64,000 bases of DNA from assembly GCF_003026365.1 (NCBI RefSeq), contig NZ_PYOM01000008.1, forward strand, positions 1 through 64,000, written 5' to 3'. The position numbers and the translations under genes are program-made. The DNA comes from Photobacterium angustum (lineage in GTDB: Bacteria; Pseudomonadota; Gammaproteobacteria; Enterobacterales; Vibrionaceae). Positions 8,531-18,408 of this stretch are shown in pieces (the first letter of the stretch is position 1; every line of letters begins with the position of its first letter). A model generated the notes under the pieces. That model searched no databases. It worked only from the letters and a program-made list of their open reading frames with translations, and was not told the DNA's origin.

Positions 8531-9519
8531 ATCTTGATTGTGACCATCTTGCATCCGATCAATTAGCAATATTAGAGCAACAAGTTCGGTCTTATGACTT
8601 TTATCAATTAGTAGAGCTTTTACAGCGCTTAGCTGATGAAGATCCTGAAACCGAAGGTTGGGAAACGCATTGTCGTTTACTGTTTAAAGCCAATCCGAGT
8701 TTAGGGTTTGCTGCGAGTGATATTTCAAAATTAGAGATGTTGGAGCAAGGTGGTTTCTGTTTAGAAACGACGTTCTTTGGATTAAATGGTGCTCAATCGC
8801 CATTACCTGGCTTTTTATTAGAAGAAATAGCATCTGAGAGTGAAACGGGGTTAAGACGACATTTTCTCGATTTCTTTAATAACCGACTATTGGCGTTGGT
8901 ATATCGAATTTGGCGTAAATACCGTTATTACATTCGGTTTAAAGAAAATGCCAGTGATGTCTTCTCTTCTCAGTTATTTGCTTTAGTCGGTTTGGCTGAT
9001 GAAGACCTTCGTGGTGAAACTGCAATTAACTGGGGGAAAATGCTCTCATACGCCGGCACATTAGCTGGTAGAAGTCGTTCCCCACAAATTGTTGCAGGTA
9101 TCATTTCGCATTGTTTTGATTTGGATAACGTTGTTATTCGTCAGTGGGTAGAGCGAAAAGTAGACATACCAAATCATCAACGAATGTGTCTTGGAAATGC
9201 AAACTGTGAGTTAGGTGAAAGTACGATTATTGGCTCGACTGTTCGTGATTGTACGGGAAAATTTGTTATTGAGATTAAAGATCTTACTCAATCACGATTC
9301 AATGATTTTTTACCATCAGGTAAAGAGTACCAGCCGTTTTGTAAGCTGGTCGAATTTATTCTTCGTGAGCAAATGGCATTTGACCTGGAGTTAGAACTTA
9401 AAGAAGACGAAGTACCTTCATTGCAATTGATACAAGGCTCAACGCTGTCGCTAGGTTGGTCTTCTTTCTTAGGTGAGACGAATAACAACCGTAAAGTTTG
9501 TATACAAGTTCGTCAGTAA
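8494..9519 (+). CDS. tssG: TssG baseplate wedge protein (VasB)
   Basis: The 341-residue protein carries TssG features: YDFYQLVELLQRL near residue 35, PSLGFAASDISKLE, an FFGLNGAQSPLPGFLLEE motif and FLDFFNNRLLALVYRIWRKY. TssG forms the wedge with TssF and contacts TssK. Its start lies 37 bp inside tssF, preceded by a CAGGAA ribosome site. Its stop is 11 bp before the next start codon. Confidence 0.95.
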   Translation: MGNADGSTAFDIDLDCDHLASDQLAILEQQVRSYDFYQLVELLQRLADEDPETEGWETHCRLLFKANPSLGFAASDISKLEMLEQGGFCLETTFFGLNGAQSPLPGFLLEEIASESETGLRRHFLDFFNNRLLALVYRIWRKYRYYIRFKENASDVFSSQLFALVGLADEDLRGETAINWGKMLSYAGTLAGRSRSPQIVAGIISHCFDLDNVVIRQWVERKVDIPNHQRMCLGNANCELGESTIIGSTVRDCTGKFVIEIKDLTQSRFNDFLPSGKEYQPFCKLVEFILREQMAFDLELELKEDEVPSLQLIQGSTLSLGWSSFLGETNNNRKVCIQVRQ

Positions 9520-9530
9520 AGGGGCTAAAA

Positions 9531-10925
9531 ATGGCGGAACAACAACGACTAAAGTTAAAAGTTACTAATACTCGGTTCTTAGAACCGGGTTTGTCGGCAA
9601 CGAAAGAATTTTCATCTGCTGGTGGCACGATTGGTTCTAGTTCATCGAGTTTTTGGCACCTAGCTGATAGAGACGGAGTTTTGGAACCGGTTCACTGTCA
9701 GATCACACTGATTGATGGCTGTTTTTGTATCACTGATATTTCGAATCAAACCTATATCAATGGTGCTTCAATGCCGATTGGTTGGCAAAAGCATGCACGT
9801 TTAAATGAAAATGATGTTATTTCAATTGGTCCTTATTTAATTCGTGTTTCTATCGGTGAAGCATGCACTGAAAATGATAAAGACATTGAAGAGATGCTAT
9901 CTAAATCAACTGATATTGATTTATTTGGCGATGAGTTGGATGTCACTACCAAAGAACAAAAAGCGAATGTCGATGATCCATTATTAGCACTCGATCAACT
10001 CAAACATAAAGCAGAAGTGGAATCGTTAATCACACGAAATAAACCAGCAGCATCTCTTAATAATACACAGTCATTAATTTCTGAATGTGATTCGTGGATC
10101 GGTGACGTCCAGACAATACAAGCAGATACTGAAAATGACACAACATCTGCTATTACATTAAGCGGTTTTAAATCTACGTTGAATGCTGATGAAAAATCAT
10201 CGGGATACATAGCGACAACTCTAAATAGCAAGGAACTAAAAATGGACGATAACACGCTGGATCTACTTGAAGAAGAAATGGGACGAGGTTTTTCTGGTTC
10301 GAATAATCATTCGATGGTAGCAACAGATGAAAACCATTTATTAACGGGTCCGCTATTTCGTGGTTTAGGTGTTAGAACGAATAACAGTGATGATTTAGCT
10401 GAAATGCAAATGCTATCTGAAGAGATGGGGGCATCATTACAAGCCGCAGTTAAAGGGTTAATAGAACTTCATCAACAAGTTAACACCAGTCGATATGGTG
10501 TGATGAATAAGAACTTACAACCTATTGAAGATAACCCGTTACGACTTGGTTTAAATTATGACGAAACGGTACAGGTTATGTTTGATAGCCAACGTAGCCT
10601 TGTTCACTTATCTGCACCAGCAGCCATTGAAGAAAGTCTTCGAACAGTTAAAGATCATAATGATGCTGTACATACTGCAATTAGCGAAGCACTGAATCAA
10701 ATTATTCAAGCCTTTTCACCTGAAGTGTTGATGCGTAGATTTTTACGTTATCGTCGTCCTGGCCAATCGGTTGGTGAATCACCAGAAGCATGGGCTTGGG
10801 AAATGTATCAAAGTTATCATAAGGAATTGACTTCAAATCGTCAGCATGGATTTGAAAAGTTATTCTGGGAGATCTTTGATCAATCTTACGATAAGAACCT
10901 GCGTGATAAACAACAAGAGGTGTAG
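9531..10925 (+). CDS. tagH: FHA-domain T6SS protein TagH/Fha
   Basis: The start is placed at ATG 9531 (MAEQQRLKLKV), preceded by AAAGGGG; an upstream in-frame start at 9498 lies within tssG. Residues 1 to about 100 form an FHA domain, which binds phosphothreonine, and the C-terminal ~190 residues match the VasC/ImpI C-terminal domain (LRYRRPGQSVGESPEAWAWEMY). The middle (about 120-270) is acidic, Ser/Thr-rich and probably disordered. In Pseudomonas, Fha acts with the PpkA kinase and PppA phosphatase; neither is encoded in this window. V. cholerae VCA0112 is the positional counterpart. Product is 464 residues. Confidence 0.93.
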   Translation: MAEQQRLKLKVTNTRFLEPGLSATKEFSSAGGTIGSSSSSFWHLADRDGVLEPVHCQITLIDGCFCITDISNQTYINGASMPIGWQKHARLNENDVISIGPYLIRVSIGEACTENDKDIEEMLSKSTDIDLFGDELDVTTKEQKANVDDPLLALDQLKHKAEVESLITRNKPAASLNNTQSLISECDSWIGDVQTIQADTENDTTSAITLSGFKSTLNADEKSSGYIATTLNSKELKMDDNTLDLLEEEMGRGFSGSNNHSMVATDENHLLTGPLFRGLGVRTNNSDDLAEMQMLSEEMGASLQAAVKGLIELHQQVNTSRYGVMNKNLQPIEDNPLRLGLNYDETVQVMFDSQRSLVHLSAPAAIEESLRTVKDHNDAVHTAISEALNQIIQAFSPEVLMRRFLRYRRPGQSVGESPEAWAWEMYQSYHKELTSNRQHGFEKLFWEIFDQSYDKNLRDKQQEV

Positions 10926-10929
10926 CAGG

Positions 10930-11409
10930 ATGAAATCGTCGTCTTTGTTCCATATGGTTTTTATTTTTGCCTTAACGTTGATGGGTTGTAGCTCTAAATA
11001 TGATCCGGCATCAGAGCCAAGTACGATAACAATCAGCATGGTGAGTACCGATTCAATAAATACGAATGGGAATAATGAAGCCTCACCTGTTGAATTAAAA
11101 GTTTTCGAACTTGAAGATGACTCTATGTTTAATTCAGCATCTTATGATCAGCTAGCTTTTGAATATAAAAAAGCACTAAAGAGTAATTATGTTGATGTTT
11201 ATGATTATGTAGTGCTACCGAATAAATTTAAGTTCGTCGAAGAAATTAAATTAGATGAAGACACGCGTTATATCGGTGTGATGGCTTTATTTTCTGATAG
11301 CGATAATAGTGATTGGAAAAAGTCTGTAAAAGTAAAAACGTTAGGTCGTGATTATCACTTACTTATTTATTTAAAAGATAATCAAGTTGTGCTAGATAGG
11401 GTTGAGTAG
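10930..11409 (+). CDS. tssJ: TssJ outer-membrane lipoprotein
   Basis: The start is placed at ATG 10930, giving 159 residues; an earlier in-frame start at 10846 lies within tagH and would hide the signal. The N-terminus is a lipoprotein signal with the lipobox LTLMGC and lipidated Cys20. The mature part is a small beta-rich domain (for example ITISMVSTDSINTN and VKTLGRDYHLLIYLKDN). TssJ anchors the TssJLM membrane complex to the outer membrane by binding periplasmic TssM. Its TAG stop is followed directly by the tssK ATG. Confidence 0.93.
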   Translation: MKSSSLFHMVFIFALTLMGCSSKYDPASEPSTITISMVSTDSINTNGNNEASPVELKVFELEDDSMFNSASYDQLAFEYKKALKSNYVDVYDYVVLPNKFKFVEEIKLDEDTRYIGVMALFSDSDNSDWKKSVKVKTLGRDYHLLIYLKDNQVVLDRVE

Positions 11410-12747
11410 ATGTCATCAAAAAACCGAGTAATATGGAATGAAGGTTTATTTATTAAACCTCAACACTTTCAACAACAGCAGCGCTATTTTGAAAGCATCA
11501 TTGATGAAAGGCTTAATTCTGTAAGTCTCTATTTATATGGAATAACAGAATTAAGCTTAAATTTGGAATACCTAAGTTTTGGTCGCATCGCCATTGAGCG
11601 TGCGGCTGGTATTATGCCTGACGGCACACCTTTTAATATTCCTCAGCAAGACATGTTGCCTGATGCGTTGGAAGTTACTGATAGTTCATTAGCCAATCAA
11701 ATTATTTATTTAGCGATCCCTTTACGTAGTGATTCACTAGCGGAAGTTAGTTGGAATGAGACTGCGGGTGGTATGACACGTTATAAATCTAAACGTGAAG
11801 AAGTTAGAGATATCCAATCCATTCAAGGTGACAGCTGCTTAATGGACGTCGGCTCAACAAGTGTTCGCCTATTGCTTGGTAAGGATGACCGAAGTGCTTA
11901 CGCGTCTATTGCTATTGCACGAATTTTAGAAAAACGTCCTGATGGCAGTGTGATGTTGGACGACAACTTTATTCCTTGCCATTTAAATGTGAAAGCAGTA
12001 CCTCGATTACAGCGCTTTGTCGGTGAAATGGCAGGTTTAATGAGAGAGCGAGCAAAAAATATTGCATTACGTTTAGGCTCTCCTAATCAAGGTGGCGTTG
12101 CCGATGTGGCAGATTTCATGTTACTTCAGATGCTTAATCGCATGCAGCCAAGGCTTCAGCATATCGCGCATTTACGTAGTATTCATCCTGAAGAGTTATA
12201 TCAGGAACTCACTTCATTTTGTGGTGAACTAGCCACTTTTACAGATGAAAGTCGTATGACGCCAGAGTTTGCAAGTTATAACCATGACATGCCTGAGCAC
12301 GCATTTATGCCTGTTATGTCTATGTTACGACAGGCATTGAGTATTGTTCTTGAGCCTCGTGCAGTATCTATTCAATTGCAGAAAAGAAAATACGGTCTCA
12401 TGGTGGCATCGATTCAGGACACTAACTTGGTTACTGATGCTGAGTTTATCTTGGCTGTACGTGCTCGTATTCCGCAGGAAGAGTTACGTAAGTTATTTAT
12501 GCACCAAACAAAAATTGCGTCTGTTGAAAAGATTCGTGAACTTATTTCATTGCAGTTACCTGGTATTCCATTGTCGCCATTGCCTGTGGCTCCACGTCAA
12601 TTACCTTACCACGCTGGATACACGTACTTTAAATTGGACAAGACGAGCCAAGCTTGGCTGATGCTTAATAATTCAAGTGGTTTTGCATTCCATGTTGCAG
12701 GTGATTTCCCTGAACTTGATCTTCAATTTTGGGCAATCAGGAGCTAA
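11410..12747 (+). CDS. tssK: TssK baseplate-to-membrane adaptor (VasE)
   Basis: The 445-residue protein begins with the family hallmark VIWNEGLFIKPQHFQQQQRYFE. Later segments such as SHLRSI-type helices, MPEHAFMPVMSMLR and the C-terminal YFKLDKTSQAWLML and FWAIRS fit TssK. TssK trimers link the TssEFG wedge to the cytosolic parts of TssL and TssM. The start codon follows the tssJ stop directly, and the stop overlaps the first of three ATGs of tssL. Confidence 0.97.
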   Translation: MSSKNRVIWNEGLFIKPQHFQQQQRYFESIIDERLNSVSLYLYGITELSLNLEYLSFGRIAIERAAGIMPDGTPFNIPQQDMLPDALEVTDSSLANQIIYLAIPLRSDSLAEVSWNETAGGMTRYKSKREEVRDIQSIQGDSCLMDVGSTSVRLLLGKDDRSAYASIAIARILEKRPDGSVMLDDNFIPCHLNVKAVPRLQRFVGEMAGLMRERAKNIALRLGSPNQGGVADVADFMLLQMLNRMQPRLQHIAHLRSIHPEELYQELTSFCGELATFTDESRMTPEFASYNHDMPEHAFMPVMSMLRQALSIVLEPRAVSIQLQKRKYGLMVASIQDTNLVTDAEFILAVRARIPQEELRKLFMHQTKIASVEKIRELISLQLPGIPLSPLPVAPRQLPYHAGYTYFKLDKTSQAWLMLNNSSGFAFHVAGDFPELDLQFWAIRS

Positions 12748-13544
12748 TGATGATGGATCATACTATTCAAAAGAAAGGCCGTATACGCGACACGCACTAT
12801 GATGATTTACTGTATGACAATGTAGAAAATACAAATCTTGATCAGGACTTTTGGTTCCAATTACGCGGTAGCAATATTAATTTATTGATTGATGCAGCAA
12901 CGCCGATAATGGGCATGACGTCACGCATTCGTAGTTTAAGTAGCTGCGATAATATTGAAGAAATTTATCATCAAGTTGTTGAAGAAATTAAAGCGATAGA
13001 GGTAGAGCTTACCGAAGCAGGTTATGATCATGCTGTGATTCTAGCTTATCGCTATGTTCTCTGCTCCTTTATCGATGAAGCGGTAATGAGTACTTCTTGG
13101 GGAGCGGATAGCATATGGGCTGAACATTCATTGCTGACTCGTTTTCATAATGAAACATGGGGTGGAGAAAAAGTTTTCTCGATCTTATCTCGATTAATGA
13201 CTGAGCCTGAACGTTATCATGATTTATTGATGTTTATTTATCTTTGTTTAATGCAAGGATTTAAAGGTCGATATAAGGTGATGAATAATGGTCAAGAAGC
13301 GTTTGATAAAGTCGTTTCAAATCTTTATGAAACGTTAAGAAGAATAGATAAAGAACCGAAACCGTTAACTACCGCAACAAAACATGTTGCACAAAAAAAA
13401 TATAAGTTAACAAGACAGATTCCTCTTTGGGCTGTATTTACAGGTTTTGGGCTATCTTGGGTTGCTATTTATATCGCGTATTCAATCTTACTTAATAATA
13501 AATCTTTAGATGTTTTAACACAGCTTAATCACATTCTTCAATAG
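12747..13544 (+). CDS. tssL: TssL inner-membrane protein (DotU/IcmH family)
   Basis: The start is one of three adjacent ATGs (12747, 12750, 12753) after an AGGAG at 12739-12743; the first overlaps the tssK stop by one base. The ~265-residue protein has a cytosolic DotU domain (CSFIDEAVMSTSWG, NETWGGEKVFSIL, YLCLMQGFKGRY) and a single C-terminal membrane segment (IPLWAVFTGFGLSWVAIYIA). It is therefore tail-anchored, and it lacks the OmpA-like peptidoglycan-binding extension of some TssL proteins. It forms the inner-membrane complex with TssM and receives the baseplate through TssK. Confidence 0.96.
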   Translation: MMMDHTIQKKGRIRDTHYDDLLYDNVENTNLDQDFWFQLRGSNINLLIDAATPIMGMTSRIRSLSSCDNIEEIYHQVVEEIKAIEVELTEAGYDHAVILAYRYVLCSFIDEAVMSTSWGADSIWAEHSLLTRFHNETWGGEKVFSILSRLMTEPERYHDLLMFIYLCLMQGFKGRYKVMNNGQEAFDKVVSNLYETLRRIDKEPKPLTTATKHVAQKKYKLTRQIPLWAVFTGFGLSWVAIYIAYSILLNNKSLDVLTQLNHILQ

Positions 13545-13553
13545 GACTTCATT

Positions 13554-16184
13554 GTGATCAGAATAGAACTCCCTGTACTCATCAATAAATTAAATGCACA
13601 AACAAAAATTGCATTAGAACAGGCTTCATCGTTATGTATGAGCCGTGAAAATAATGAAGTTACTATTGAGCACCTTTTATTTTCTATTCTAGAAAATCCT
13701 TTATCAGATATTAGGGTTTTACTTGAACAAGTTAATTTAAAAACGGATGTTGTTAAGCAGTTGTGTGGTGATGCAATGCCGCATGATAAAGGGAATGATA
13801 CATATCCGAGCTTTTCACCTTTACTGGTTGAACTACTTCAAGATGCATGGTTATTAGCATCAACAGAAATGAATGAAGCAGAGTTAAGATCGGGTCTTAT
13901 TTTCTTGGCAGCACTTATTCGCCCCGATCGTTATTTAAGTTTTAGCCTAGTAAAAGCCTTTGAAAATATTAATCGAGAGGCTTTACGTAAAGAGTTCACA
14001 TCACTTGTAGCGGACTCTGCTGAAACACCTGTTGTAAATTCTGGCGAAACAAAAGCGCCGCTAAATGTAAACTCTGGTGATAGTGCGCTTAATCGTTTTT
14101 GTTCAAATGTTACAGAGCAAGCTCGCCAAGGTAAGTTAGATCCTGTTTTATGCCGCGATAATGAAATTAATCTAATGATTGATATTTTATGTCGTCGACG
14201 CAAAAACAATCCCATCGTGGTCGGTGATGCTGGTGTTGGAAAGAGTGCCGTTATTGAAGGTCTCGCTTCACGCATTGAATCGGGCAAAGTGCCAGAGCAG
14301 CTTCAGAATGTTGAGCTATGGTTACTTGATCTAGGGCTTATGCAAGCAGGAGCATCAGTAAAAGGTGAATTTGAAAAACGCTTGAAGTCAGTGATTGATG
14401 AAGTAAAAAATTCACCAGTGAAGATCATTCTTTTCATCGACGAAGCTCACACTTTGATTGGTGCTGGTAATCAAGAGGGTGGTGGTGATGCTGCGAACTT
14501 ACTTAAACCAGCTTTAGCTCGTGGTGAATTATGTACAATTGCGGCAACAACGTGGAAAGAGTACAAAAAGTACTTTGAGAAAGATCCAGCCCTTACTCGA
14601 CGCTTCCAGTTAGTTAAATTGGATGAGCCAACAACCGAGCAAGCTGTTGATATTATGCGTGGTCTGCACTGTGTTTATGAAAATGCGCATAATGTATTGA
14701 TCAGTGATGATGCGCTACGTGCGGCAGCAGAATTGTCTGCTCGTTATGTATCTGGCCGTCAACTTCCCGATAAGGCAATTGATGTCTTAGATACGGCTTG
14801 TGCACGTATTGCTATTAATCTTACAGCGCCTCCTCGCAGAATTTCTGAGATTGAAAGTGGTACTTATCAACGTCAGCTTGAAATTCAAATGATCAATCGT
14901 CAGCAGTTGTTAGGCAAAGCTGTTGATGAAGAGCGACTATCGGCATTACTAGAAAAAGATTTAGAAGAACAAGTTGAGTGTGAATCTCTCTATAAAGATT
15001 GGCAGCAACAAAAAGAACTTGTTACTGAGATTATCGAGACACGCCAACAGATCTTATCGCCGATTGCTGATCTCTTGCCAGAGCAAAACGATGTTGATGA
15101 ATCTTGCTTGTCGGTTGATGAATTACAGAATCGATTAGTCGATCTTTATTCTCAATTAGCACTCGTTCCTCATGACGAGTTGCTTATTTACCCAGAGGTA
15201 GATGCGGCGCAAATTGCACAAGTCATTGCTGACTGGACGGGAGTACCTGTCGATCAGATGAATACTGATGAGTTAGCCAAAATTACTGAGTTGCCCTCTA
15301 TATTAAGTGCGATGATTAAAGGTCAGGATATCGCACTGGCAAGTATTCATCGCCATTTATTGACTGCGCGTGCTGATCTTCGTCGTCCAGGCCGACCTCA
15401 AGGTGCATTTTTATTAGTTGGTCCAAGTGGTGTGGGTAAAACAGAGACTGTGGTTCAATTAGCTGAGCAGTTATATGGTGGGCAGCAATTCTTAACCACC
15501 ATAAATATGTCTGAATATCAGGAAAAGCACACTGTTTCTCGTCTTATTGGTTCACCCCCAGGCTACGTCGGTTTTGGTGAGGGTGGCGTATTAACTGAAT
15601 CTATCAGAAAGATGCCTTATTCAATTGTTTTACTTGATGAGGTAGAAAAAGCACACCCTGAAGTCTTGAATTTGTTCTATCAAGCTTTCGATAAAGGCGA
15701 ACTTGCTGATGGCGAAGGGCGTTTAATCGATTGTCAAAATATCTTGTTCTTCCTAACATCAAACCTTGGTTATCAGACCATTGTTGATTATGCAGAGCAG
15801 CCAGAACTGATCGAAGAAAAGATGTATCCAGAGTTGGCGAATTTCTTTAAACCCGCATTGTTAGCGCGTATGGAGGTAGTGCCTTATTTACCTCTGAATA
15901 AGGACGTTTTAGCACAAATTGTTCGAGGAAAACTCTCACGATTAGAGAAGTTATTAACTTCTCGTTATAAGGCGGAAGTTGTTATTGAACCATGCCTTGT
16001 TGAAGAAATACTTCAACGTGCAACGCGCTCTGAAAATGGTGCACGTATGTTAGAAGCGATCATTGAAGGGCAGATGTTACCGCCAGTCTCTTTAGCTTTG
16101 TTAAATAAACTTGCTCATCGTGAAGCGATTACACGTATTTGCTTAACGGTAGAAAATGGCGAGTTCTGCAGTGAGGTGGAGTAA
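13554..16184 (+). CDS. clpV: ClpV (TssH) sheath-recycling AAA+ ATPase
   Basis: The 876-residue protein starts at GTG 13554, nine bases after tssL. It has a Clp N-domain (residues 1-145, EQASSLCMSRENNEVTIEHL) and two AAA+ modules. D1 has Walker A GDAGVGKSA at about 224 and Walker B ILFIDEAHTL at about 292; D2 has Walker A GPSGVGKTE at about 623 and IVLLDEVEKAHPE. The inserted coiled-coil middle region is short, as in ClpV compared with ClpB. ClpV hexamers unfold contracted TssBC sheath so the subunits can be reused. Confidence 0.97.
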   Translation: MIRIELPVLINKLNAQTKIALEQASSLCMSRENNEVTIEHLLFSILENPLSDIRVLLEQVNLKTDVVKQLCGDAMPHDKGNDTYPSFSPLLVELLQDAWLLASTEMNEAELRSGLIFLAALIRPDRYLSFSLVKAFENINREALRKEFTSLVADSAETPVVNSGETKAPLNVNSGDSALNRFCSNVTEQARQGKLDPVLCRDNEINLMIDILCRRRKNNPIVVGDAGVGKSAVIEGLASRIESGKVPEQLQNVELWLLDLGLMQAGASVKGEFEKRLKSVIDEVKNSPVKIILFIDEAHTLIGAGNQEGGGDAANLLKPALARGELCTIAATTWKEYKKYFEKDPALTRRFQLVKLDEPTTEQAVDIMRGLHCVYENAHNVLISDDALRAAAELSARYVSGRQLPDKAIDVLDTACARIAINLTAPPRRISEIESGTYQRQLEIQMINRQQLLGKAVDEERLSALLEKDLEEQVECESLYKDWQQQKELVTEIIETRQQILSPIADLLPEQNDVDESCLSVDELQNRLVDLYSQLALVPHDELLIYPEVDAAQIAQVIADWTGVPVDQMNTDELAKITELPSILSAMIKGQDIALASIHRHLLTARADLRRPGRPQGAFLLVGPSGVGKTETVVQLAEQLYGGQQFLTTINMSEYQEKHTVSRLIGSPPGYVGFGEGGVLTESIRKMPYSIVLLDEVEKAHPEVLNLFYQAFDKGELADGEGRLIDCQNILFFLTSNLGYQTIVDYAEQPELIEEKMYPELANFFKPALLARMEVVPYLPLNKDVLAQIVRGKLSRLEKLLTSRYKAEVVIEPCLVEEILQRATRSENGARMLEAIIEGQMLPPVSLALLNKLAHREAITRICLTVENGEFCSEVE

Positions 16185-16189
16185 TTGTT

Positions 16190-17725
16190 ATGCAGCAGTG
16201 GTTTCATTATACCTCAGCATTAATAGGTTATCGTGACCGAGCTACACTCACTGATTTCTATAATAGTGCGTTAAAAGAAGAGCTTGCATTAACGGCCAGT
16301 TATATCATCTATCCGACGGATGACGGTCGCACTTTATTTGCGACAGAAAATCAATCGTGGGTATGGGATGTAAATGATTTTGATCATCCCTTTTCACATG
16401 TACTTCAGCAAGCGTCAGTTGTTTTACTGGATCGCCAACAATTGGTTTATTGGCAACAAAATGATTCGTTTAAGCAGTTATCTTCGCAAGTAGATGCATC
16501 AAGTAGTTTGCTTATTGTTCCTTTAATGAATAGTCAAAACCATGTGACAGCTATTCAAGTATTAATCGGTGAACAAAAGCAGATTAACGATTTATTATCT
16601 GATGAAAACTGGCGTGAGTTTAGCAGTGCCTTTATCTCTCAGTGGTTACTCATTAGGGATATGGATGCGCAGTCTTCTCATAAAAAGCAACTTAGTGACT
16701 CGATTACACGACTAAAAGCAGAGCATCAGAAAAAGAGCGCATGGTCAGATATGACATGCAAGCTCATTGGAAGCAGCTCTGTAATGAAACAGTTACGAGA
16801 ACAAATAACAGTGGCTGCTGGCTCAAACCTTAGTGTACTTATTCAAGGTGAAACCGGAACGGGTAAAGAGTTAGTCGCAAAAGCACTACATAGCTTATCG
16901 GATCGATGTAAAGAGCCTTTTGTAGCGATTAACTGTGCGGCAATACCTGAAAGCTTGTTAGAAAGTGAACTGTTCGGTTATGAAAAAGGGGCATTCACTG
17001 GCGCGGTAGCTAACCGTAAGGGACTGATTGCTCAAGCTAACGGTGGGTCATTATTTTTAGATGAAATTGGAGAGTTATCTTTAGGCCTTCAAGCGAAGCT
17101 TTTACGTGTGCTTGAGACATGCCAATATCGCCCGATTGGCTCTAATAAAGAGCAATCTTCTAATTTTCGTTTGATCGCTGCAACGCATGTAAATTTACGT
17201 CAAAGTGTAAATGATGGTGGTTTTAGACAAGATCTTTATTATCGCATTTATCAATACCCATTATTGCTCTCAAGTCTTAATGATCGAAAGGGTGATATTG
17301 AAGAGTTAGCTACTTACTTTATCCAGCAATATAACAATCGTGAACAACGAAATATTTTGGGTTTATCTCCCAAGGCTTTAGATCACCTTAAAGAAATGAG
17401 TTTTCCCGGTAATGTCCGTGAATTACGTTCGTTAATAGAAGTGGCTTGTGTACAAACTGAATGTGATGATTTTATTCAAAAAAAGGTATTTGTAGCAAAA
17501 TTACCTTTAGATATTAGCCTTCCTGTAAAAGACTCGGTTGCGCCAAAAGACGATTTTTCAAGCATAGATGATTTACGCATTGCAGTGGAACTGTATGAGA
17601 AAGCCATCATTAACGAGCGATTAAAGCAATATAACGGTAATCGTGCAAAAGCGGCTGAAAGCCTGGGTTTACCTAAACGAACACTTGCACATAAGTGTCA
17701 AAAGTTGGAGATCCAGTTTAAATGA
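16190..17725 (+). CDS. vasH: VasH sigma-54-dependent activator
   Basis: The 511-residue protein has an N-terminal GAF-like sensory part (about 1-190), a sigma-54 AAA+ domain (about 195-425) and a C-terminal Fis-type helix-turn-helix (about 470-511, ending NRAKAAESLGLPKRTLAHK). Walker A GETGTGKE is at about 220. The sigma-54-contacting loop GAFTGA is intact at about 267-272 and Walker B GGSLFLDEIGEL follows. It should drive the sigma-54 promoter found upstream of hcp. In V. cholerae, VasH activates the hcp operons in this way (established). It overlaps vasI by 4 bp (ATGA). Confidence 0.96.
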   Translation: MQQWFHYTSALIGYRDRATLTDFYNSALKEELALTASYIIYPTDDGRTLFATENQSWVWDVNDFDHPFSHVLQQASVVLLDRQQLVYWQQNDSFKQLSSQVDASSSLLIVPLMNSQNHVTAIQVLIGEQKQINDLLSDENWREFSSAFISQWLLIRDMDAQSSHKKQLSDSITRLKAEHQKKSAWSDMTCKLIGSSSVMKQLREQITVAAGSNLSVLIQGETGTGKELVAKALHSLSDRCKEPFVAINCAAIPESLLESELFGYEKGAFTGAVANRKGLIAQANGGSLFLDEIGELSLGLQAKLLRVLETCQYRPIGSNKEQSSNFRLIAATHVNLRQSVNDGGFRQDLYYRIYQYPLLLSSLNDRKGDIEELATYFIQQYNNREQRNILGLSPKALDHLKEMSFPGNVRELRSLIEVACVQTECDDFIQKKVFVAKLPLDISLPVKDSVAPKDDFSSIDDLRIAVELYEKAIINERLKQYNGNRAKAAESLGLPKRTLAHKCQKLEIQFK

Positions 17726-18399
17726 AAAAGTCGTGGATGATATATACGTTACTAATCGGGTTGAACACCTTTTCTGTGTCTGTTTTTTCTCAACCGAGTA
17801 CGCTAACCAAGTTGAATCGCGCTGAAGCTTGTCGTGATATCTCTTCTAAACTTGAGCGGTTACAGTGCTTTGACGCTATTTTTAACACACCTGTAGAGCA
17901 AGTGTCGATCAGTCAAGCAGATGTGAAATATCCATCATCATGGTTTCGTGCCGTTGATAGTGAGAAAAAACGAGATAAAAGATCAGGGTTTATTTTTCAT
18001 CAGTTAGACAGCAGTAATCAGGCTTCTCGAATGTGGTTAACGTCTACTGCTGTTCGTTCATCAGGGCAGTTAAAAGATCAGAAAGCCCCAATTTTGATGT
18101 TGGAGTGTTATGAAAAAATCACCCGTGCTGAATTGATCTTACCGACTCCGGTTGAGGCAGGAAAAGTTGAACTATCAATACCGGGTTCTCCTGTTATTAC
18201 ACAAGAGTGGATGAGTGATGAAACAGGGTATGTATTACGTTCAGGTCGAGGTTTACCTGCTATTAGAGCAATAAAAGCGATGATTTCTTCACCGCAATTA
18301 ATTTTACGTTCAAATGTGGCTGATATTGATCATCTGGAATTTGATAACTCCAATCTAGCAGAGGCCTTAGAGCCGATGCGTGAAAATTGTCGCTGGTAG
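17722..18399 (+). CDS. vasI: VasI-type periplasmic T6SS-associated protein
   Basis: This 225-residue protein has a cleavable signal peptide (MKKSWMIYTLLIGLNTFSVS, cleavage near residue 24), so it is periplasmic. The conserved part has three cysteines (AEACRDISSKLERLQCFDAIF, LECYEK) and a typical VasI WM-ETGYVLRSGRGLPAI region. The family is linked to VasH-type T6SS clusters; its precise role is not settled. Position equals V. cholerae VCA0118, between vasH and tssA. Confidence 0.88.
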   Translation: MKKSWMIYTLLIGLNTFSVSVFSQPSTLTKLNRAEACRDISSKLERLQCFDAIFNTPVEQVSISQADVKYPSSWFRAVDSEKKRDKRSGFIFHQLDSSNQASRMWLTSTAVRSSGQLKDQKAPILMLECYEKITRAELILPTPVEAGKVELSIPGSPVITQEWMSDETGYVLRSGRGLPAIRAIKAMISSPQLILRSNVADIDHLEFDNSNLAEALEPMRENCRW

Positions 18400-18408
18400 G
18401 AGTGAATC

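Noticed and set aside
10846..10929. Longer N-terminus for TssJ
   Set aside because: It would overlap tagH and place 28 residues before a clear lipoprotein signal.
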